A stretch of 64,000 nt of DNA. Source: Proteiniphilum propionicum (GTDB lineage: Bacteria > Bacteroidota > Bacteroidia > Bacteroidales > Dysgonomonadaceae). This document shows positions 1-9,859 of this stretch, one piece after another. Both the position numbers and the translations under genes were made by a program. The notes beneath the pieces are model-generated. The model had not been told where the DNA came from and made no database searches. It worked only from the letters and a program-made list of their open reading frames with translations. Within the stretch, counting starts at the first letter, position 1. Each line of letters starts with the position of its first letter. Location of the stretch: the NCBI RefSeq assembly GCF_022267555.1, contig NZ_CP073586.1, positions 868,001 to 932,000 of the forward strand. The letters run 5' to 3'.

Positions 1-43
1 AATATCCCTTTTCGCTGATTATATGGCGATTAAGCAAGCACCC

Positions 44-131
44 GCCAAAGGGTTATTAAATTATACGCTGCTTTCCGTTATAGGATGAAGGACGCACAAA
101 AGTAACAGCCAAAGGATTATTAAATTACACG
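44..131. repeat. pair of 24-bp near-identical direct repeats
   Basis: Positions 44-67 and 108-131 match at 22 of 24 bases and lie 64 bp apart. The second copy spans the stop codon of the LytTR gene on the minus strand; the first lies just beyond its 3' end. The stretch between copies shows only patchy similarity to the sequence before the first copy. This looks like an old tandem duplication of the gene's 3' end. Confidence 0.6.
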
Positions 132-979
132 GTATATTGTGAAAATTTATTCATAAACTCTTCATAATAAGTCTTTGAGACAGGGATATCGGGTGTGCTT
201 TCAGCGTCAAGCTCCAGGACAAGCCCTCCTTTTATCTTCTTCAATATCTTCACCTTGTCAATATTCACTATGTAGGAACGGTGGCAACGAACCAAGGGGG
301 TCTCTTTAGTTAGGTTCTCCTCCATCCACTTGAGCGAGTTACGAATTAAAAAACGCGACAACCTCGATTTGTTCAGATAATAAATGGTCGCATAATTATC
401 TGCAGATTCAATATAAAGTAGATTCTCCAGCATAATAGATATCTTCAGATCACCTTTTTCATCAGGGAAAGCGATTAAAGTTTTCGCATGTATATCGGCA
501 ATCTTTTCATGTCCTATATGCTCTAACAAAGCACTTTTCTCTTTCCATGAAAAATATAGCCAGGAGATTAAATACGGCAAAAGTAACACCAGTGTAGTGT
601 TGAAAAGGCTCTGGCGGAAAATTTCGGATATATCCCTGACGATCCCATCCTTGGGAAAGAATTTAGCAAATAGGGTGTAGAAGATAGCCATAGCCACTAT
701 CTCGCAGAGTATCCATAATGCGTATTGCCAATAGAGTACATCCCGCCTGTTTGAGTAAGCTATAAGAATCACACGGCTGATTACAACAACCAACATTCCT
801 GTAAGTATTATCAGACTCGAAAACGCAAAATATTTAATATCTGAAATACCTGGATACCAGTCGCGGGAGCCGAAAGGTTGAAAAAGATTGATAAACAATA
901 GCGCGAAGAGAGCCGTAAAAAGAATCATTCTAAGGCTGTTCTTCTTATCATATAGATATGCAGGGATCTTACCGTCCAT
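125..979 (-). CDS. LytTR-type DNA-binding regulator with four membrane segments
   Basis: The product is a membrane-anchored transcription regulator. Counting from an upstream TTG at 1006 (293 residues), hydrophobic segments fall at about 27-44, 59-84, 91-113 and 134-153. A LytTR DNA-binding domain follows at about 180-290, with the family hallmark HRSYIVN at 242-248. No receiver domain is present, so it is not a classical response regulator; it belongs to the LytTR-TM architecture common in Bacteroidota. I prefer the ATG at 979 because the best promoter match (-7 box at 1016-1009) lies only 3 bp before the TTG, which would put the TTG at or before the transcript start. It is divergent from a DUF6051-like gene. 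Its target is unknown. Confidence 0.85.
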   Translation of the reverse strand: MDGKIPAYLYDKKNSLRMILFTALFALLFINLFQPFGSRDWYPGISDIKYFAFSSLIILTGMLVVVISRVILIAYSNRRDVLYWQYALWILCEIVAMAIFYTLFAKFFPKDGIVRDISEIFRQSLFNTTLVLLLPYLISWLYFSWKEKSALLEHIGHEKIADIHAKTLIAFPDEKGDLKISIMLENLLYIESADNYATIYYLNKSRLSRFLIRNSLKWMEENLTKETPLVRCHRSYIVNIDKVKILKKIKGGLVLELDAESTPDIPVSKTYYEEFMNKFSQYTV

Positions 980-1008
980 CTTATCATCAAATTTTTTCCT
1001 GTTCAATA

Positions 1009-1040
1009 CAAAATTAAATTTTTATTGAAGACTTACCAAA
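1009..1040 (-). promoter_or_regulatory. Bacteroidetes-type promoter for the LytTR gene
   Basis: On the minus strand TTTG at 1040-1037 is followed after 20 bp by TAATTTTG at 1016-1009. This matches the Bacteroidetes housekeeping consensus (TTTG, 19-20 bp, TAnnTTTG). Its position favours translation from the ATG at 979. Confidence 0.6.
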
Positions 1041-1184
1041 ATAATTGAGGATGCGGAGGAGATTTTTCACCCCTGCATATCAGATTTCACCCCATATACA
1101 AGAATATATCCCTAAATTGCTGCCACTTTCCCTTTCATTTGCTAATAAGTGAAAAAGCCTGTTCTTTTACCGAAAAAAGGAATT

Positions 1185-2306
1185 ATGACAAGTTATTTGA
1201 AACAATACAAAGAACTTAATCAATGTTTCAAACAGGGGATTGAATCTCATTTGGAGAAAAACAATATCGATATCTGTTTTTTCAGTTTCCACAGTTTTTC
1301 AAATGAAGGTAAAAATAAAATATCAGAGTACTGGGACAACAATATCACCGAAAATTTTTCTTTCGAATATCCGGTCTTTACTCCTTCTGAAAAAAAGAAA
1401 TTTAACGAAGCCATCGTGCTTCTGCACGGGCTTAACGAGAGAAGCTGGAATAAATACCTGCCATGGGCTGAATATATCTGTAACCATACTCGCAAACCGG
1501 TAATATTATTCCCGTTAGCTTTCCATATAAACCGTTCTCCGCTCTCATGGTCAAACCCCCGTAGTTTAAGCCTGTCGCAACTGTTAAACTTCAGAAGGGA
1601 AAAATTCAACGGCGATCGTTCTATCAGCTATGCCAATGTAGCTTTAAGCGACCGCATAAGTCAGTTTCCAGAAAGATTTTATCTGTCGGGGCGTCAATCC
1701 TGGGAAGATTTAACTATTCTCTTCGAAGAGATAAAAACAGGGCATCATACGCTTTTCGGGGAAGGTGCCCAAATAGACATCTTCTCATACTCCATAGGTA
1801 CCTTTCTTTCGCAGGTTGCCCTTATGGCAAACGATAAAGATCTTTTTTCCGACTCCCGCCTATTTATGTTTTGTGGCGGAAGCATCTTCCGTTCCATGTT
1901 TGGCATATCAAGAAGCATTATGGATAAACCTGCATTTGAGAAGTTGCAACACTATTATATTAATGTTTTCGGTAACGAAAAAGCACCAATATGGAAACAA
2001 GACAATGGCTTTAATGCATTTATGCGAATGATAACGCCTGAAAGGATGAAGAGCAAACGCGAAAAATTATTTTCAGGTTTGGCTAAACGAATAAAAGGAA
2101 TTGTACTCGCCAAAGACCAGGTAATACCTTACAAGGGAGTTCTGGAAGCTTTGGGCCGAAAAACCGCGGAAGCCACTGTCCAATTAATCGATTTCCCTTT
2201 TCCCTATACACACGAGAACCCGTTCCCCATTAACACAAAGGATGCCTCATCGGTGAACAGAGCTTTCGTCAATGTGTTTTCACAGGCAGTAGAGTTTCTG
2301 ATTTAA
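1185..2306 (+). CDS. DUF6051-like alpha/beta hydrolase-fold protein
   Basis: The protein resembles the uncharacterised DUF6051 family of Bacteroidota, judged by memory of its pattern. It looks like an alpha/beta hydrolase. Numbering from a GTG at 1149 (385 residues), an oxyanion-type motif LLHGLNERSW lies at 91-100, and the nucleophile-elbow-like SYSIG at 213-217 puts the candidate serine at 215. A histidine near 355 (YTHENP) could complete a triad. I see no signal peptide, so it is probably cytoplasmic. Two starts are possible: GTG 1149, or ATG 1185 which gives 373 residues; I prefer the ATG. The neighbouring LytTR gene is divergent and could regulate it. The substrate is unknown. Confidence 0.65.
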   Translation: MTSYLKQYKELNQCFKQGIESHLEKNNIDICFFSFHSFSNEGKNKISEYWDNNITENFSFEYPVFTPSEKKKFNEAIVLLHGLNERSWNKYLPWAEYICNHTRKPVILFPLAFHINRSPLSWSNPRSLSLSQLLNFRREKFNGDRSISYANVALSDRISQFPERFYLSGRQSWEDLTILFEEIKTGHHTLFGEGAQIDIFSYSIGTFLSQVALMANDKDLFSDSRLFMFCGGSIFRSMFGISRSIMDKPAFEKLQHYYINVFGNEKAPIWKQDNGFNAFMRMITPERMKSKREKLFSGLAKRIKGIVLAKDQVIPYKGVLEALGRKTAEATVQLIDFPFPYTHENPFPINTKDASSVNRAFVNVFSQAVEFLI

Positions 2307-2328
2307 ACCATCATTAATATATTTGAGA

Positions 2329-2360
2329 TTTGTATTAATTATAATATTTTTATATTTTTG
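2329..2360 (+). promoter_or_regulatory. Bacteroidetes-type promoter upstream of the PUL1 sigma factor
   Basis: TTTG at 2329-2332, a 20-bp spacer and TATTTTTG at 2353-2360 match the Bacteroidetes consensus fully. The downstream sigma gene starts at GTG 2399, leaving a short 5' leader. The sigma gene therefore seems to be transcribed by the housekeeping polymerase. Confidence 0.65.
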
Positions 2361-2398
2361 AGGTTCGATTTCTCAAAAAAACTAAAAATAATTTTCAG

Positions 2399-2962
2399 GT
2401 GCAGTCATCATCGGGATACAAGGCTCAATTTGAAGAAGTGTATGTTTCCAACTATGCACGAATGAAACGATTTGCACAGCAATACCTAATCCACGAGGAG
2501 GACGCTGAAAATATTGTGCACGACATTTTCTCAGAGCTTTGGGAGAAAAAGATGGAATTCTCTTCTTTCGTGAACTTTAACGGATACTTATTTATGATGT
2601 TGAAAAACAGGAGTATCGATTTCCTCCGTCGTAAAACCCTTGAACAACACGCTATCACCGAGATGCAGGATGAATACACCCATAGCCTGAAACTGAGACT
2701 CGCATCTTTGGAAGAGCTGGACAACAGGCTTCTCTCAGATAACAATATCGATACCATCATCCAAAAAGCAATTGATGCACTACCCGAAAAATGCCGGGAA
2801 ATTTTCGTGATGAGTAAAATAGAAGGGAAAAAACAAAAAACAATCGCAGAAGAACTCAACATCTCAATCCACACCGTTGAAAGCCAGATGGGCATAGCCT
2901 TCAAAAAGCTGAGAGAGGCATTAAAAGATTACATTCCACTCTTTATCTTCTTTTTTATTTAA
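2399..2962 (+). CDS. ECF-type sigma factor of PUL1
   Basis: A 187-residue sigma-70 family factor of the ECF group. Region 2 covers about residues 10-75 (the YARMKRFAQQYL and AENIVHDIFSELW segments). Region 4 covers about 128-178 and contains the helix-turn-helix KTIAEELNISIHTVESQM. The start is a GTG; no ATG precedes the conserved region. It lies 236 bp before an anti-sigma gene and a SusC gene. This is the standard Bacteroidetes trans-envelope signalling layout in which the anti-sigma releases the sigma when SusC binds substrate. The expected target is the susC promoter of this locus, but that is inference. The hydrophobic C-terminus (PLFIFFFI) recurs in sigma factors of this group. Confidence 0.9.
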   Translation: MQSSSGYKAQFEEVYVSNYARMKRFAQQYLIHEEDAENIVHDIFSELWEKKMEFSSFVNFNGYLFMMLKNRSIDFLRRKTLEQHAITEMQDEYTHSLKLRLASLEELDNRLLSDNNIDTIIQKAIDALPEKCREIFVMSKIEGKKQKTIAEELNISIHTVESQMGIAFKKLREALKDYIPLFIFFFI

Positions 2963-3198
2963 CTTATTATCAATGGATTTAATCTTCTCAGATTTTATTT
3001 CACCATCTCTATCAAACCAATCCTTTACAAGACGAAGTTGCAGCAAGTTTCTTCTTTGCCCGACCGGTTTAACGAAAAAGTTTCCACAACTGAATATTCC
3101 AAACTATTTTACCCTCTATACTTGCCTAAAGAAAAAAATTTACTCTTTCATTAGCGGATTTTTACTTTTCATTCGTTTTATTAATAACAAGCATTAAA

Positions 3199-4167
3199 AT
3201 GGACGAACAACTATTGCGATATTTTTCTGGAGAATTAACGATTAGCGAACAATTGGAATTGACTCTCAGTATTGAAAACGACGACCGGTTAAAGGCCGAA
3301 TTCATTCGTTTACAGAATCTAAGTGCGGTTTCGGAACTTTCATCTCACCCCACAGACCGTAGTGAGGGAGACAGACATTTCAAAACATTTATCTCTCGAG
3401 TCAAACGTAATGCCAAAAGAAAAATCTTTGTCAATATTGCGAAATATGCAGCAATAGCGCTTATTCTGGTCGCTTCAACCGTTTGGGCTACGCTCTGGAT
3501 CACTGACTCAGAGGCAACGGCAATGAACACGTTATTCGTACCGGCGGGACAACGGGCGCAACTAAGGTTACAAGACGGAACCGAAGTCTGGCTAAATGCA
3601 CAATCAACTTTGAAATACCCTTCTCGCTTTTCTAAACGAAAGCGGCAGGTAGAGATTACAGGTGAAGCTTTTTTTGATGTGGCAAAAGATAAAAATAAAC
3701 CTTTTATCGTTACCACACAAAACACTCATATGAAGGTGCTTGGAACACAATTCAACGTGTATAGTTATCCCGGAGCAGGATACATTCAAACAGACCTGGT
3801 AGAAGGTTCAGTGAAAGTCTATCAGGAGTACAATGAGAATATCAGTATAGTCCTGAAACCAAATGAACAAGTGATAATAAAAGGAAGTAGTATGACTGTC
3901 GGCAATATCGATAATCCCGATCATCTGCTTTGGAGAAATGGAATTTACTCTTTTAACAACGAATGTTTGATCGATATCATTGAGAAATTGCAGCTCTACT
4001 ACGATGTGAAAATTATAGTGGAAGATCCTGAAATATTCAATACAAGATACACCGGAAAATTTCGCCAACGCGATGGAATTGACGAGATCATGCGTATTAT
4101 ACAAAAAATTCAGCCATTTAAGATTGAAAAAGACAAAGACGAAAATATCATCACCTTAAAAAAATAA
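3199..4167 (+). CDS. FecR-type anti-sigma factor of PUL1
   Basis: A 322-residue inner-membrane anti-sigma factor. Residues 1-75 form the cytoplasmic sigma-binding part, and one membrane helix lies at about 80-102. The periplasmic FecR domain follows at about 115-205 (DGTEVWLNAQSTLKYPS, then the GEAFFDV motif). The C-terminal DUF4974 domain at about 245-320 is predicted to touch the STN domain of the partner SusC. It lies between the sigma gene and the SusC gene on the same strand and probably signals substrate occupancy of SusC. Confidence 0.92.
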   Translation: MDEQLLRYFSGELTISEQLELTLSIENDDRLKAEFIRLQNLSAVSELSSHPTDRSEGDRHFKTFISRVKRNAKRKIFVNIAKYAAIALILVASTVWATLWITDSEATAMNTLFVPAGQRAQLRLQDGTEVWLNAQSTLKYPSRFSKRKRQVEITGEAFFDVAKDKNKPFIVTTQNTHMKVLGTQFNVYSYPGAGYIQTDLVEGSVKVYQEYNENISIVLKPNEQVIIKGSSMTVGNIDNPDHLLWRNGIYSFNNECLIDIIEKLQLYYDVKIIVEDPEIFNTRYTGKFRQRDGIDEIMRIIQKIQPFKIEKDKDENIITLKK

Positions 4168-4224
4168 AATAATGAACTCTCTAAAATATAATTGCCTATG
4201 AAGAATCAGATTCATAAATAAAAA

Positions 4225-4252
4225 AGCGACAGGTGCGCCAACACCTGCCGCT
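4225..4252 (+). other. hairpin in the FecR-SusC gap of PUL1
   Basis: An 11-bp inverted repeat with one A/C mismatch: 4225-4235 pairs with 4242-4252 around a 6-nt loop (CAGGTG pairs with CACCTG). No T-run follows. It could weaken read-through from fecR into susC or act in RNA stability. PUL2 and PUL3 have hairpins at the same location but without sequence similarity. Confidence 0.45.
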
Positions 4253-4389
4253 AAGCTTAAAGCAAAAATTCAACTATTTCGTTAAGCAATACGTGCATAA
4301 GACAAACTTGTTGGAATTATGCCTTTGTTAGAAATAGTCTAATTGTAATGAACTATCACTTAGTATTCACTTTAAACTCATACAAATAT

Positions 4390-7300
4390 ATGATAAAAAA
4401 CATTTCATCGGATCGCTTTTTGCTAAAAAAAAGCGACTTTAAAGATTTATTCAAAATCATGAAAATCTGCTTATTTCTATTGTTTGCCTTCGCATTTCAA
4501 CTGATGGCAACAAATACAAATGCCCAGGATGCTATAATTGAACTGAGATCCAACTCTGTAACCGTAAGTCAGCTGATCAGTGAAATTGAAAAACAGACGG
4601 ACTATCTGGTCGTTTACAGCAACCGCGAAGTAAATACCAACAGAATAATTACTTTCCAACGGAAATCGGATAAAGTCTCCGAATACCTTAACGAAGCTTT
4701 TGCAAATACTGATATCGGCTACGATTTTGAGAACAACTATATTGTCCTTTCAAAAAAAGCCCAACAAACAACTAACATTCTTACTAATTTGGAGCAAACA
4801 GCCCAACAGCAAGGAAAAACCGTAAAAGGAACCGTTACCGATTCAAACGGAGAACCAGTTATTGGCGCTACGGTTATAGTGCAAGGCGATGCTAGCAAAG
4901 GTACGGTTACCGATATCGACGGAAATTTCACCCTTTCCGGAATTCCGGAAGATGCAGTCTTATTGTTCAGTTATGTTGGAATGAAAGCGCTGGAAGTATC
5001 TCTTAAAGGAAGGAGTAACGTATTGGTGGTGATGGAGTCAGATTCGGAGATGCTCGAAGAGTTGGTGGTAGTGGGATACGGAACACAAAAGAAAGCAAAC
5101 CTAACCGGTGCTGTAGGGCAAGCTGATCCGAAGCAAATTGAGAACCGCCCAATTCCCAATATTGCTGTTGGTCTTCAAGGCATTATCCCTAACTTGAACA
5201 TTAGCATGTCAAGTGGAGTGGCCACAGAGGTGCCTAGTTTTAATATACGTGGAATGACTTCGTTGACCGGAGGAACTCCTTTAATTGTCATTGACGATGT
5301 GCCTTCAACAGTAGAACAACTGATGAAATTGAACCCCAGTGATATTGAAAATATATCTACATTGATGGATGCTGCATCGGCAGCAATTTATGGGGCTAGA
5401 GCGGCCTTTGGTGTGGTGTTAGTGACCACCAAAAATGCCCAAAAAGAAAAATTGATTGTGACTGTAGGTTCAAATGTTTCTTTCCGCAGGCCTATCACTA
5501 TCCCTCAATTTGTAACTGAGCCTGATACCGTTGTGTCATTACGGGTGCTTGGAAGTGGTTTGTGGTATTCGGTAAAGGATATCTATGGTTCGAATGATAT
5601 GGACTATTTACATGCTGTAGCCAGAGGAGAGGCCGACCCAATAAGATTAAATCCGGAACAACCAGATCGGTGGCAGTATGCAGGAAGTACCGACTGGTTT
5701 AAAGAAGCAGCCAAAAAACATGCAATATCTCAAAACCATAATTTCTCAATTTCAGGAAAAGAGAAAAAGGTTAATTATTATTTCTCCGGAGCCTTTAACA
5801 GGCAAGGTGGTTTGTTTAAAATTGCAAAAGAGGATTTTGACCGTTACAATCTTCGGTTTAAAATCAATTATAATTTGACTCCCTGGTTGGTACTGTCGAA
5901 TAATTCTGGATTTTCCTACGATATATACGATGAATCATCCCGAAGGATAGATGTTCAAACCTTGTTTGAAACCCCAACTTTCGATATGATCAAAAATCCT
6001 GATGGTTCTTGGACTGCAAGAGGAGCTTCCGTGTTCGGAGCTATAAAAGATGGAGGGAGAAGGGTCTCCAAAAATAATAATTTCAACACAACATTTACAG
6101 CGAAAGCCACCTTATATAAAGACCTGGTTTTTACAGGTAAAGCCTCTTTTCTGAAAGCCAGTTATGACATGTCGGCATTTTGGATCCCTATCCCCTACAA
6201 ACTGGGACCCGATCATGTTGAAATCTATCGCCCTTTAAAAGAGGCTCAGCGTGAAGCTCAGTCAAAAAACCAAAACGTTTTTGATTTATATTTTGACTAT
6301 GATAAAGAAATCGGCAAGCATAAAGTGCATTGCTTGGCGGGGTATAATCAGGAATATTATTACAATAACTGGTTTTGGGCATCTAACAAAGACTTAATCA
6401 GTGAGAATGTGCCTTCGATTAATTTAGCTACAGGCGATCCTTTAGTTGGGGAAAACATTGACGATTGGGCTACCCGGAGCGTTTTTTACCGATTAAATTA
6501 CAACTTCGATAACAAATACCTTTTTGAATTTAATGGGAGATACGATGGGACCTCTAGGTTTCCAAGCAACAAACGATTCTGTTTTTTCCCTTCAATATCG
6601 GCTGGATGGAATTTATCGAAAGAAGAATTTTTCAAACCTCTTAGTTCCTATGTGAATTATCTGAAACCCAGAATTTCTTATGGTAATTTAGGAAATCAGG
6701 ATGTGAGTTCCTATTTCTACTTACCCAGTATGTATTCCGGTAAAACCGAGGCGATTATTTACGGTGGCAATAAACTTGATCAACTTACCACTGTTTATGC
6801 ACCAGGGCTGGTATCCCCCAATTTAACCTGGGAAACAGTTAGCACAATAAATTACGGGGTAGACATGGGTTTTCTCCAAAATCGTCTGAGCGCAACATTT
6901 GACTATTATCACCGCAACACATACGACATGCTGACCCCGGGTAAAACACTGCCAGCTGTTTTAGGGACTTCATCTCCAAAAATGAATGCTGCCGATTTGA
7001 TTACCAAAGGTTGGGAACTAACGGTTTCATGGCGAAACGAGGCGAAAATACTGAAATCACCCTTTAATTATTCTGTTAAAGCAATTCTTTCAGACAGTCG
7101 GGCATGGATTACCAAGTATGATAACCCTGACGGCAAATTAAGTGATTACTATGTTGGTTATGAAATTGGGACAATCTTTGGCTTTGTTTCCAACGAATTA
7201 TTCCAATCTCCCGATGAATTAAAGAATCATGCCAATCAAGGAATGTTGTGGACTTATCCTGACAAAGTACCCCCTGGACCAGGTGATATTAAGATTGAAG

Positions 7301-7869
7301 ATCTGAATGGCGACGGAGTAATCAGGACAGGCAATACCATTTACGACCTGCAAGATCAAAAAATTATTGGCAATTCATCTCCTCGTTACCGGACCAGCTT
7401 TATGTTCGACTGTAATTGGAAAGGAATTGACTTGAGCTTGTTTGTTCAAGGAATCCTGAAGGGAGACTATTATCCTGGCGACACATATTTTTGGAGCGTT
7501 TATCAAACTCCCTGGATGAACGTAACTAAATGGCATCTTGACAATATGTGGACTCCCGAAAATACCGACGCTTATATGCCCCGCTTAAAAGGGTATGCCG
7601 CTTCGTGGTGGGGTGGTGGCGAACTGATTCGGGCAAACACCCGCTATTTACAGAAAAGAACTTATATGCGACTTAAAAATGCCAGCTTGGGATATTCCCT
7701 ACCAGAATCCCTAATTCAAAATGTGAATATTTCTGGAATTCGATTCTATGTCAGTGGTGAAAACTTGTTTACATGGACTGCATTTGAAAACAAAAATTGC
7801 GATCCCGAGACATTGGCAAAATATCCACTTCAGAAAACATTTTTATTTGGTGTGAATTTTACATTTTAA
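4390..7869 (+). CDS. SusC/RagA-type TonB-linked outer membrane transporter of PUL1
   Basis: A TonB-dependent outer-membrane transporter that imports glycan or other ligand fragments together with SusD. In the 1173-residue form counted from an ATG at 4348, the domains run: signal peptide ending near TNTNAQ at 55-60, STN domain about 62-135, carboxypeptidase-like regulatory domain about 158-232, the SusC signature EELVVVGYGT about 237-246, plug to about 355, then the beta-barrel. It ends in phenylalanine (NFTF), as outer-membrane barrels do. The STN domain links it to the upstream FecR. ATGs at 4348, 4390 and 4459 all keep the signal peptide; 4390 is my choice and is uncertain. The long basic N-region before the hydrophobic core is usual for signalling SusCs. 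Confidence 0.93.
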   Translation: MIKNISSDRFLLKKSDFKDLFKIMKICLFLLFAFAFQLMATNTNAQDAIIELRSNSVTVSQLISEIEKQTDYLVVYSNREVNTNRIITFQRKSDKVSEYLNEAFANTDIGYDFENNYIVLSKKAQQTTNILTNLEQTAQQQGKTVKGTVTDSNGEPVIGATVIVQGDASKGTVTDIDGNFTLSGIPEDAVLLFSYVGMKALEVSLKGRSNVLVVMESDSEMLEELVVVGYGTQKKANLTGAVGQADPKQIENRPIPNIAVGLQGIIPNLNISMSSGVATEVPSFNIRGMTSLTGGTPLIVIDDVPSTVEQLMKLNPSDIENISTLMDAASAAIYGARAAFGVVLVTTKNAQKEKLIVTVGSNVSFRRPITIPQFVTEPDTVVSLRVLGSGLWYSVKDIYGSNDMDYLHAVARGEADPIRLNPEQPDRWQYAGSTDWFKEAAKKHAISQNHNFSISGKEKKVNYYFSGAFNRQGGLFKIAKEDFDRYNLRFKINYNLTPWLVLSNNSGFSYDIYDESSRRIDVQTLFETPTFDMIKNPDGSWTARGASVFGAIKDGGRRVSKNNNFNTTFTAKATLYKDLVFTGKASFLKASYDMSAFWIPIPYKLGPDHVEIYRPLKEAQREAQSKNQNVFDLYFDYDKEIGKHKVHCLAGYNQEYYYNNWFWASNKDLISENVPSINLATGDPLVGENIDDWATRSVFYRLNYNFDNKYLFEFNGRYDGTSRFPSNKRFCFFPSISAGWNLSKEEFFKPLSSYVNYLKPRISYGNLGNQDVSSYFYLPSMYSGKTEAIIYGGNKLDQLTTVYAPGLVSPNLTWETVSTINYGVDMGFLQNRLSATFDYYHRNTYDMLTPGKTLPAVLGTSSPKMNAADLITKGWELTVSWRNEAKILKSPFNYSVKAILSDSRAWITKYDNPDGKLSDYYVGYEIGTIFGFVSNELFQSPDELKNHANQGMLWTYPDKVPPGPGDIKIEDLNGDGVIRTGNTIYDLQDQKIIGNSSPRYRTSFMFDCNWKGIDLSLFVQGILKGDYYPGDTYFWSVYQTPWMNVTKWHLDNMWTPENTDAYMPRLKGYAASWWGGGELIRANTRYLQKRTYMRLKNASLGYSLPESLIQNVNISGIRFYVSGENLFTWTAFENKNCDPETLAKYPLQKTFLFGVNFTF

Positions 7870-8003
7870 AAGAATTAAAGTTTATGAAATCAACATGGAA
7901 TCTTAAAAAAACATACACAACCTCTCACACTACTGGGAATGAGAAGAATGAATGACCATGCTGGTTAAATAAAATAGCATAATCAATAAACAATTTTAAT
8001 GAG

Positions 8004-9758
8004 ATGAAAAAAACATTATGCATAATAACAGCTTCAGTCGCATTGCTAGCCTGCAATGATGATTTTCTGGAGCGTTATCCTCAAACGAGTATCGTAGAAA
8101 AGAATTTTTTCAAAACAGTCGCTGATCTTGAAACTTATTCAAATCAGTTTTATGACTATCTATATGTCGAAAACATCGACCGCAATACCGATAATACCAC
8201 TATTGAAAAAGGTAACATCAGGTCCCTTATGCTAGGAACCATCACTGCAGATAATGCTGGCGGATGGGACTGGGGCTCTTTAAGGGCCATTAATACGCTG
8301 CTCGATAATTCATTAAATATAGAGGGAGATGATCTGGAGATCAACAAATTTAAGGCTGTTGGTAAATTCTTCAGGGCACGTTTTTATATCGACAAGGTTA
8401 AAACCTATAGCGATGTTCCTTGGTATGGGAAGGTACTTACTGATACCGATATTGATTTGTTATACAAAGCTAGGGATACCCGTGAGATAGTCGTTGATTC
8501 AATTATTGCCGACCTTGAATATGCCACAAAATATATGGGGGAAAGCAAGCATAAAACGCGATTATCAAAGTGGGCTGCCTTTACTGAATTGGCAAGATTT
8601 TGTCTCTACGAAGGAACTTATAGGAAATACCACGAAGGAGAAGCTGATTTGCATGTGGTGAAAACACCAGAGTATTTTCTAAATAAAGCCATTGCTGCTG
8701 CCAGTGAGGTGATGGAATCCAAAAAGTTTGATATTTATTCAACCTCAAACTTTGACACCGACTACGGTAGCCTTTTTAAATCGTATGAACTGAATGACAA
8801 TTGTGAAGTTATCATGTACCTTGCTCACGAAGAGAATAAGCGGGAAAACAATTCAGGAAAAGTACTTGATTATGAAAACGGGATTAGCCGTTCCTTTGTC
8901 GATTCGTATCTTTACAAGGATGGATCCTTTGTTCCCCGTAGTGTTACCGATACTTTACAGATAAATTATATTTTTGAAAATCGGGATCCAAGGTTAAAGC
9001 AGTCAATCATGTATCCCGGCTATGTGCTGTACAAAATCAGGGCCCACAAATTGCCCATAAACAAAACCGGAGGATACGGACAAATCAAGTTTTTACCCGA
9101 TGAGAGCAAAAACCATTTGGCCATTTATGTTTCGGCTTCCACATCACTCCCTTTATACCGGTATGCTGAATTATTACTGATATATGCAGAAGCAAAGGCT
9201 GAGATGGGAGAACTCACCCAGGCTGACCTGGATAAAACGATAAATGTTTTGCGAAGAAGAGCCGGTATGCCCAATCTATTTATGAACCCTCCTATCGATC
9301 CTATGATGGCTGAAATGTACAACAATATTAAATCAACACAAAGTGCTGAACTGTTAGAAATTCGAAGAGAAAGAAACATTGAATTGTTTGCCGAAGGATT
9401 TAGGTATGACGACCTGATGAGATGGAAAATGGGCAAAGTTTATGAGTTCCCTCAGCAGGGAATATATGTGCCTAAATCGGGACTAGTTGATATTACTGGC
9501 GACGGAAGTCCAGACTATTACATCTGTGATACTGACGAAAATATCCCTTCAGACTTGCCCGGGGATATTTCAATTGAGATTACCTCGAAAAGCAATATTC
9601 CGTATTTTCTTGAATATGGAGATCACGGACATATCATGTTCAAAGCCGAAAAAAACGGATTAGGTAGTTTTGTCGAGCCTAAGTATTACTACCGTCCTGT
9701 CCCTACTTCTCAACTTAATTTAAATAAAAATTTAAAACAGATTTTTGATTGGGATTAA
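8004..9758 (+). CDS. SusD/RagB-type outer membrane lipoprotein of PUL1
   Basis: A 584-residue surface lipoprotein that forms the lid of the SusC transporter and binds its ligand. The signal peptide ends at a lipobox with Cys17 (ALLAC), followed by the SusD-typical NDDFLERYP. The TPR-like region includes YAELLLIYAEAKAE, and the C-terminal SusD signature IRRERNIELFAEGFRYDDLMRWK is clear. It lies 134 bp after susC on the same strand. The remote similarity among SusD proteins does not let me name the ligand. Confidence 0.93.
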   Translation: MKKTLCIITASVALLACNDDFLERYPQTSIVEKNFFKTVADLETYSNQFYDYLYVENIDRNTDNTTIEKGNIRSLMLGTITADNAGGWDWGSLRAINTLLDNSLNIEGDDLEINKFKAVGKFFRARFYIDKVKTYSDVPWYGKVLTDTDIDLLYKARDTREIVVDSIIADLEYATKYMGESKHKTRLSKWAAFTELARFCLYEGTYRKYHEGEADLHVVKTPEYFLNKAIAAASEVMESKKFDIYSTSNFDTDYGSLFKSYELNDNCEVIMYLAHEENKRENNSGKVLDYENGISRSFVDSYLYKDGSFVPRSVTDTLQINYIFENRDPRLKQSIMYPGYVLYKIRAHKLPINKTGGYGQIKFLPDESKNHLAIYVSASTSLPLYRYAELLLIYAEAKAEMGELTQADLDKTINVLRRRAGMPNLFMNPPIDPMMAEMYNNIKSTQSAELLEIRRERNIELFAEGFRYDDLMRWKMGKVYEFPQQGIYVPKSGLVDITGDGSPDYYICDTDENIPSDLPGDISIEITSKSNIPYFLEYGDHGHIMFKAEKNGLGSFVEPKYYYRPVPTSQLNLNKNLKQIFDWD

Positions 9759-9859
9759 TATTAGTTAAAAAAGATAGACATTAAAATAGGCCACGTCAAA
9801 AAACGAATAGCATTTATTGTACATGGCGAATTTTATCGAAAAAACAAAAATTAAATGAA

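Noticed and set aside
2973-3197. 74-codon frame between the PUL1 sigma and FecR genes
   Set aside because: Composition is like non-coding sequence, it has no recognisable motif, and the other two PULs have nothing comparable there.
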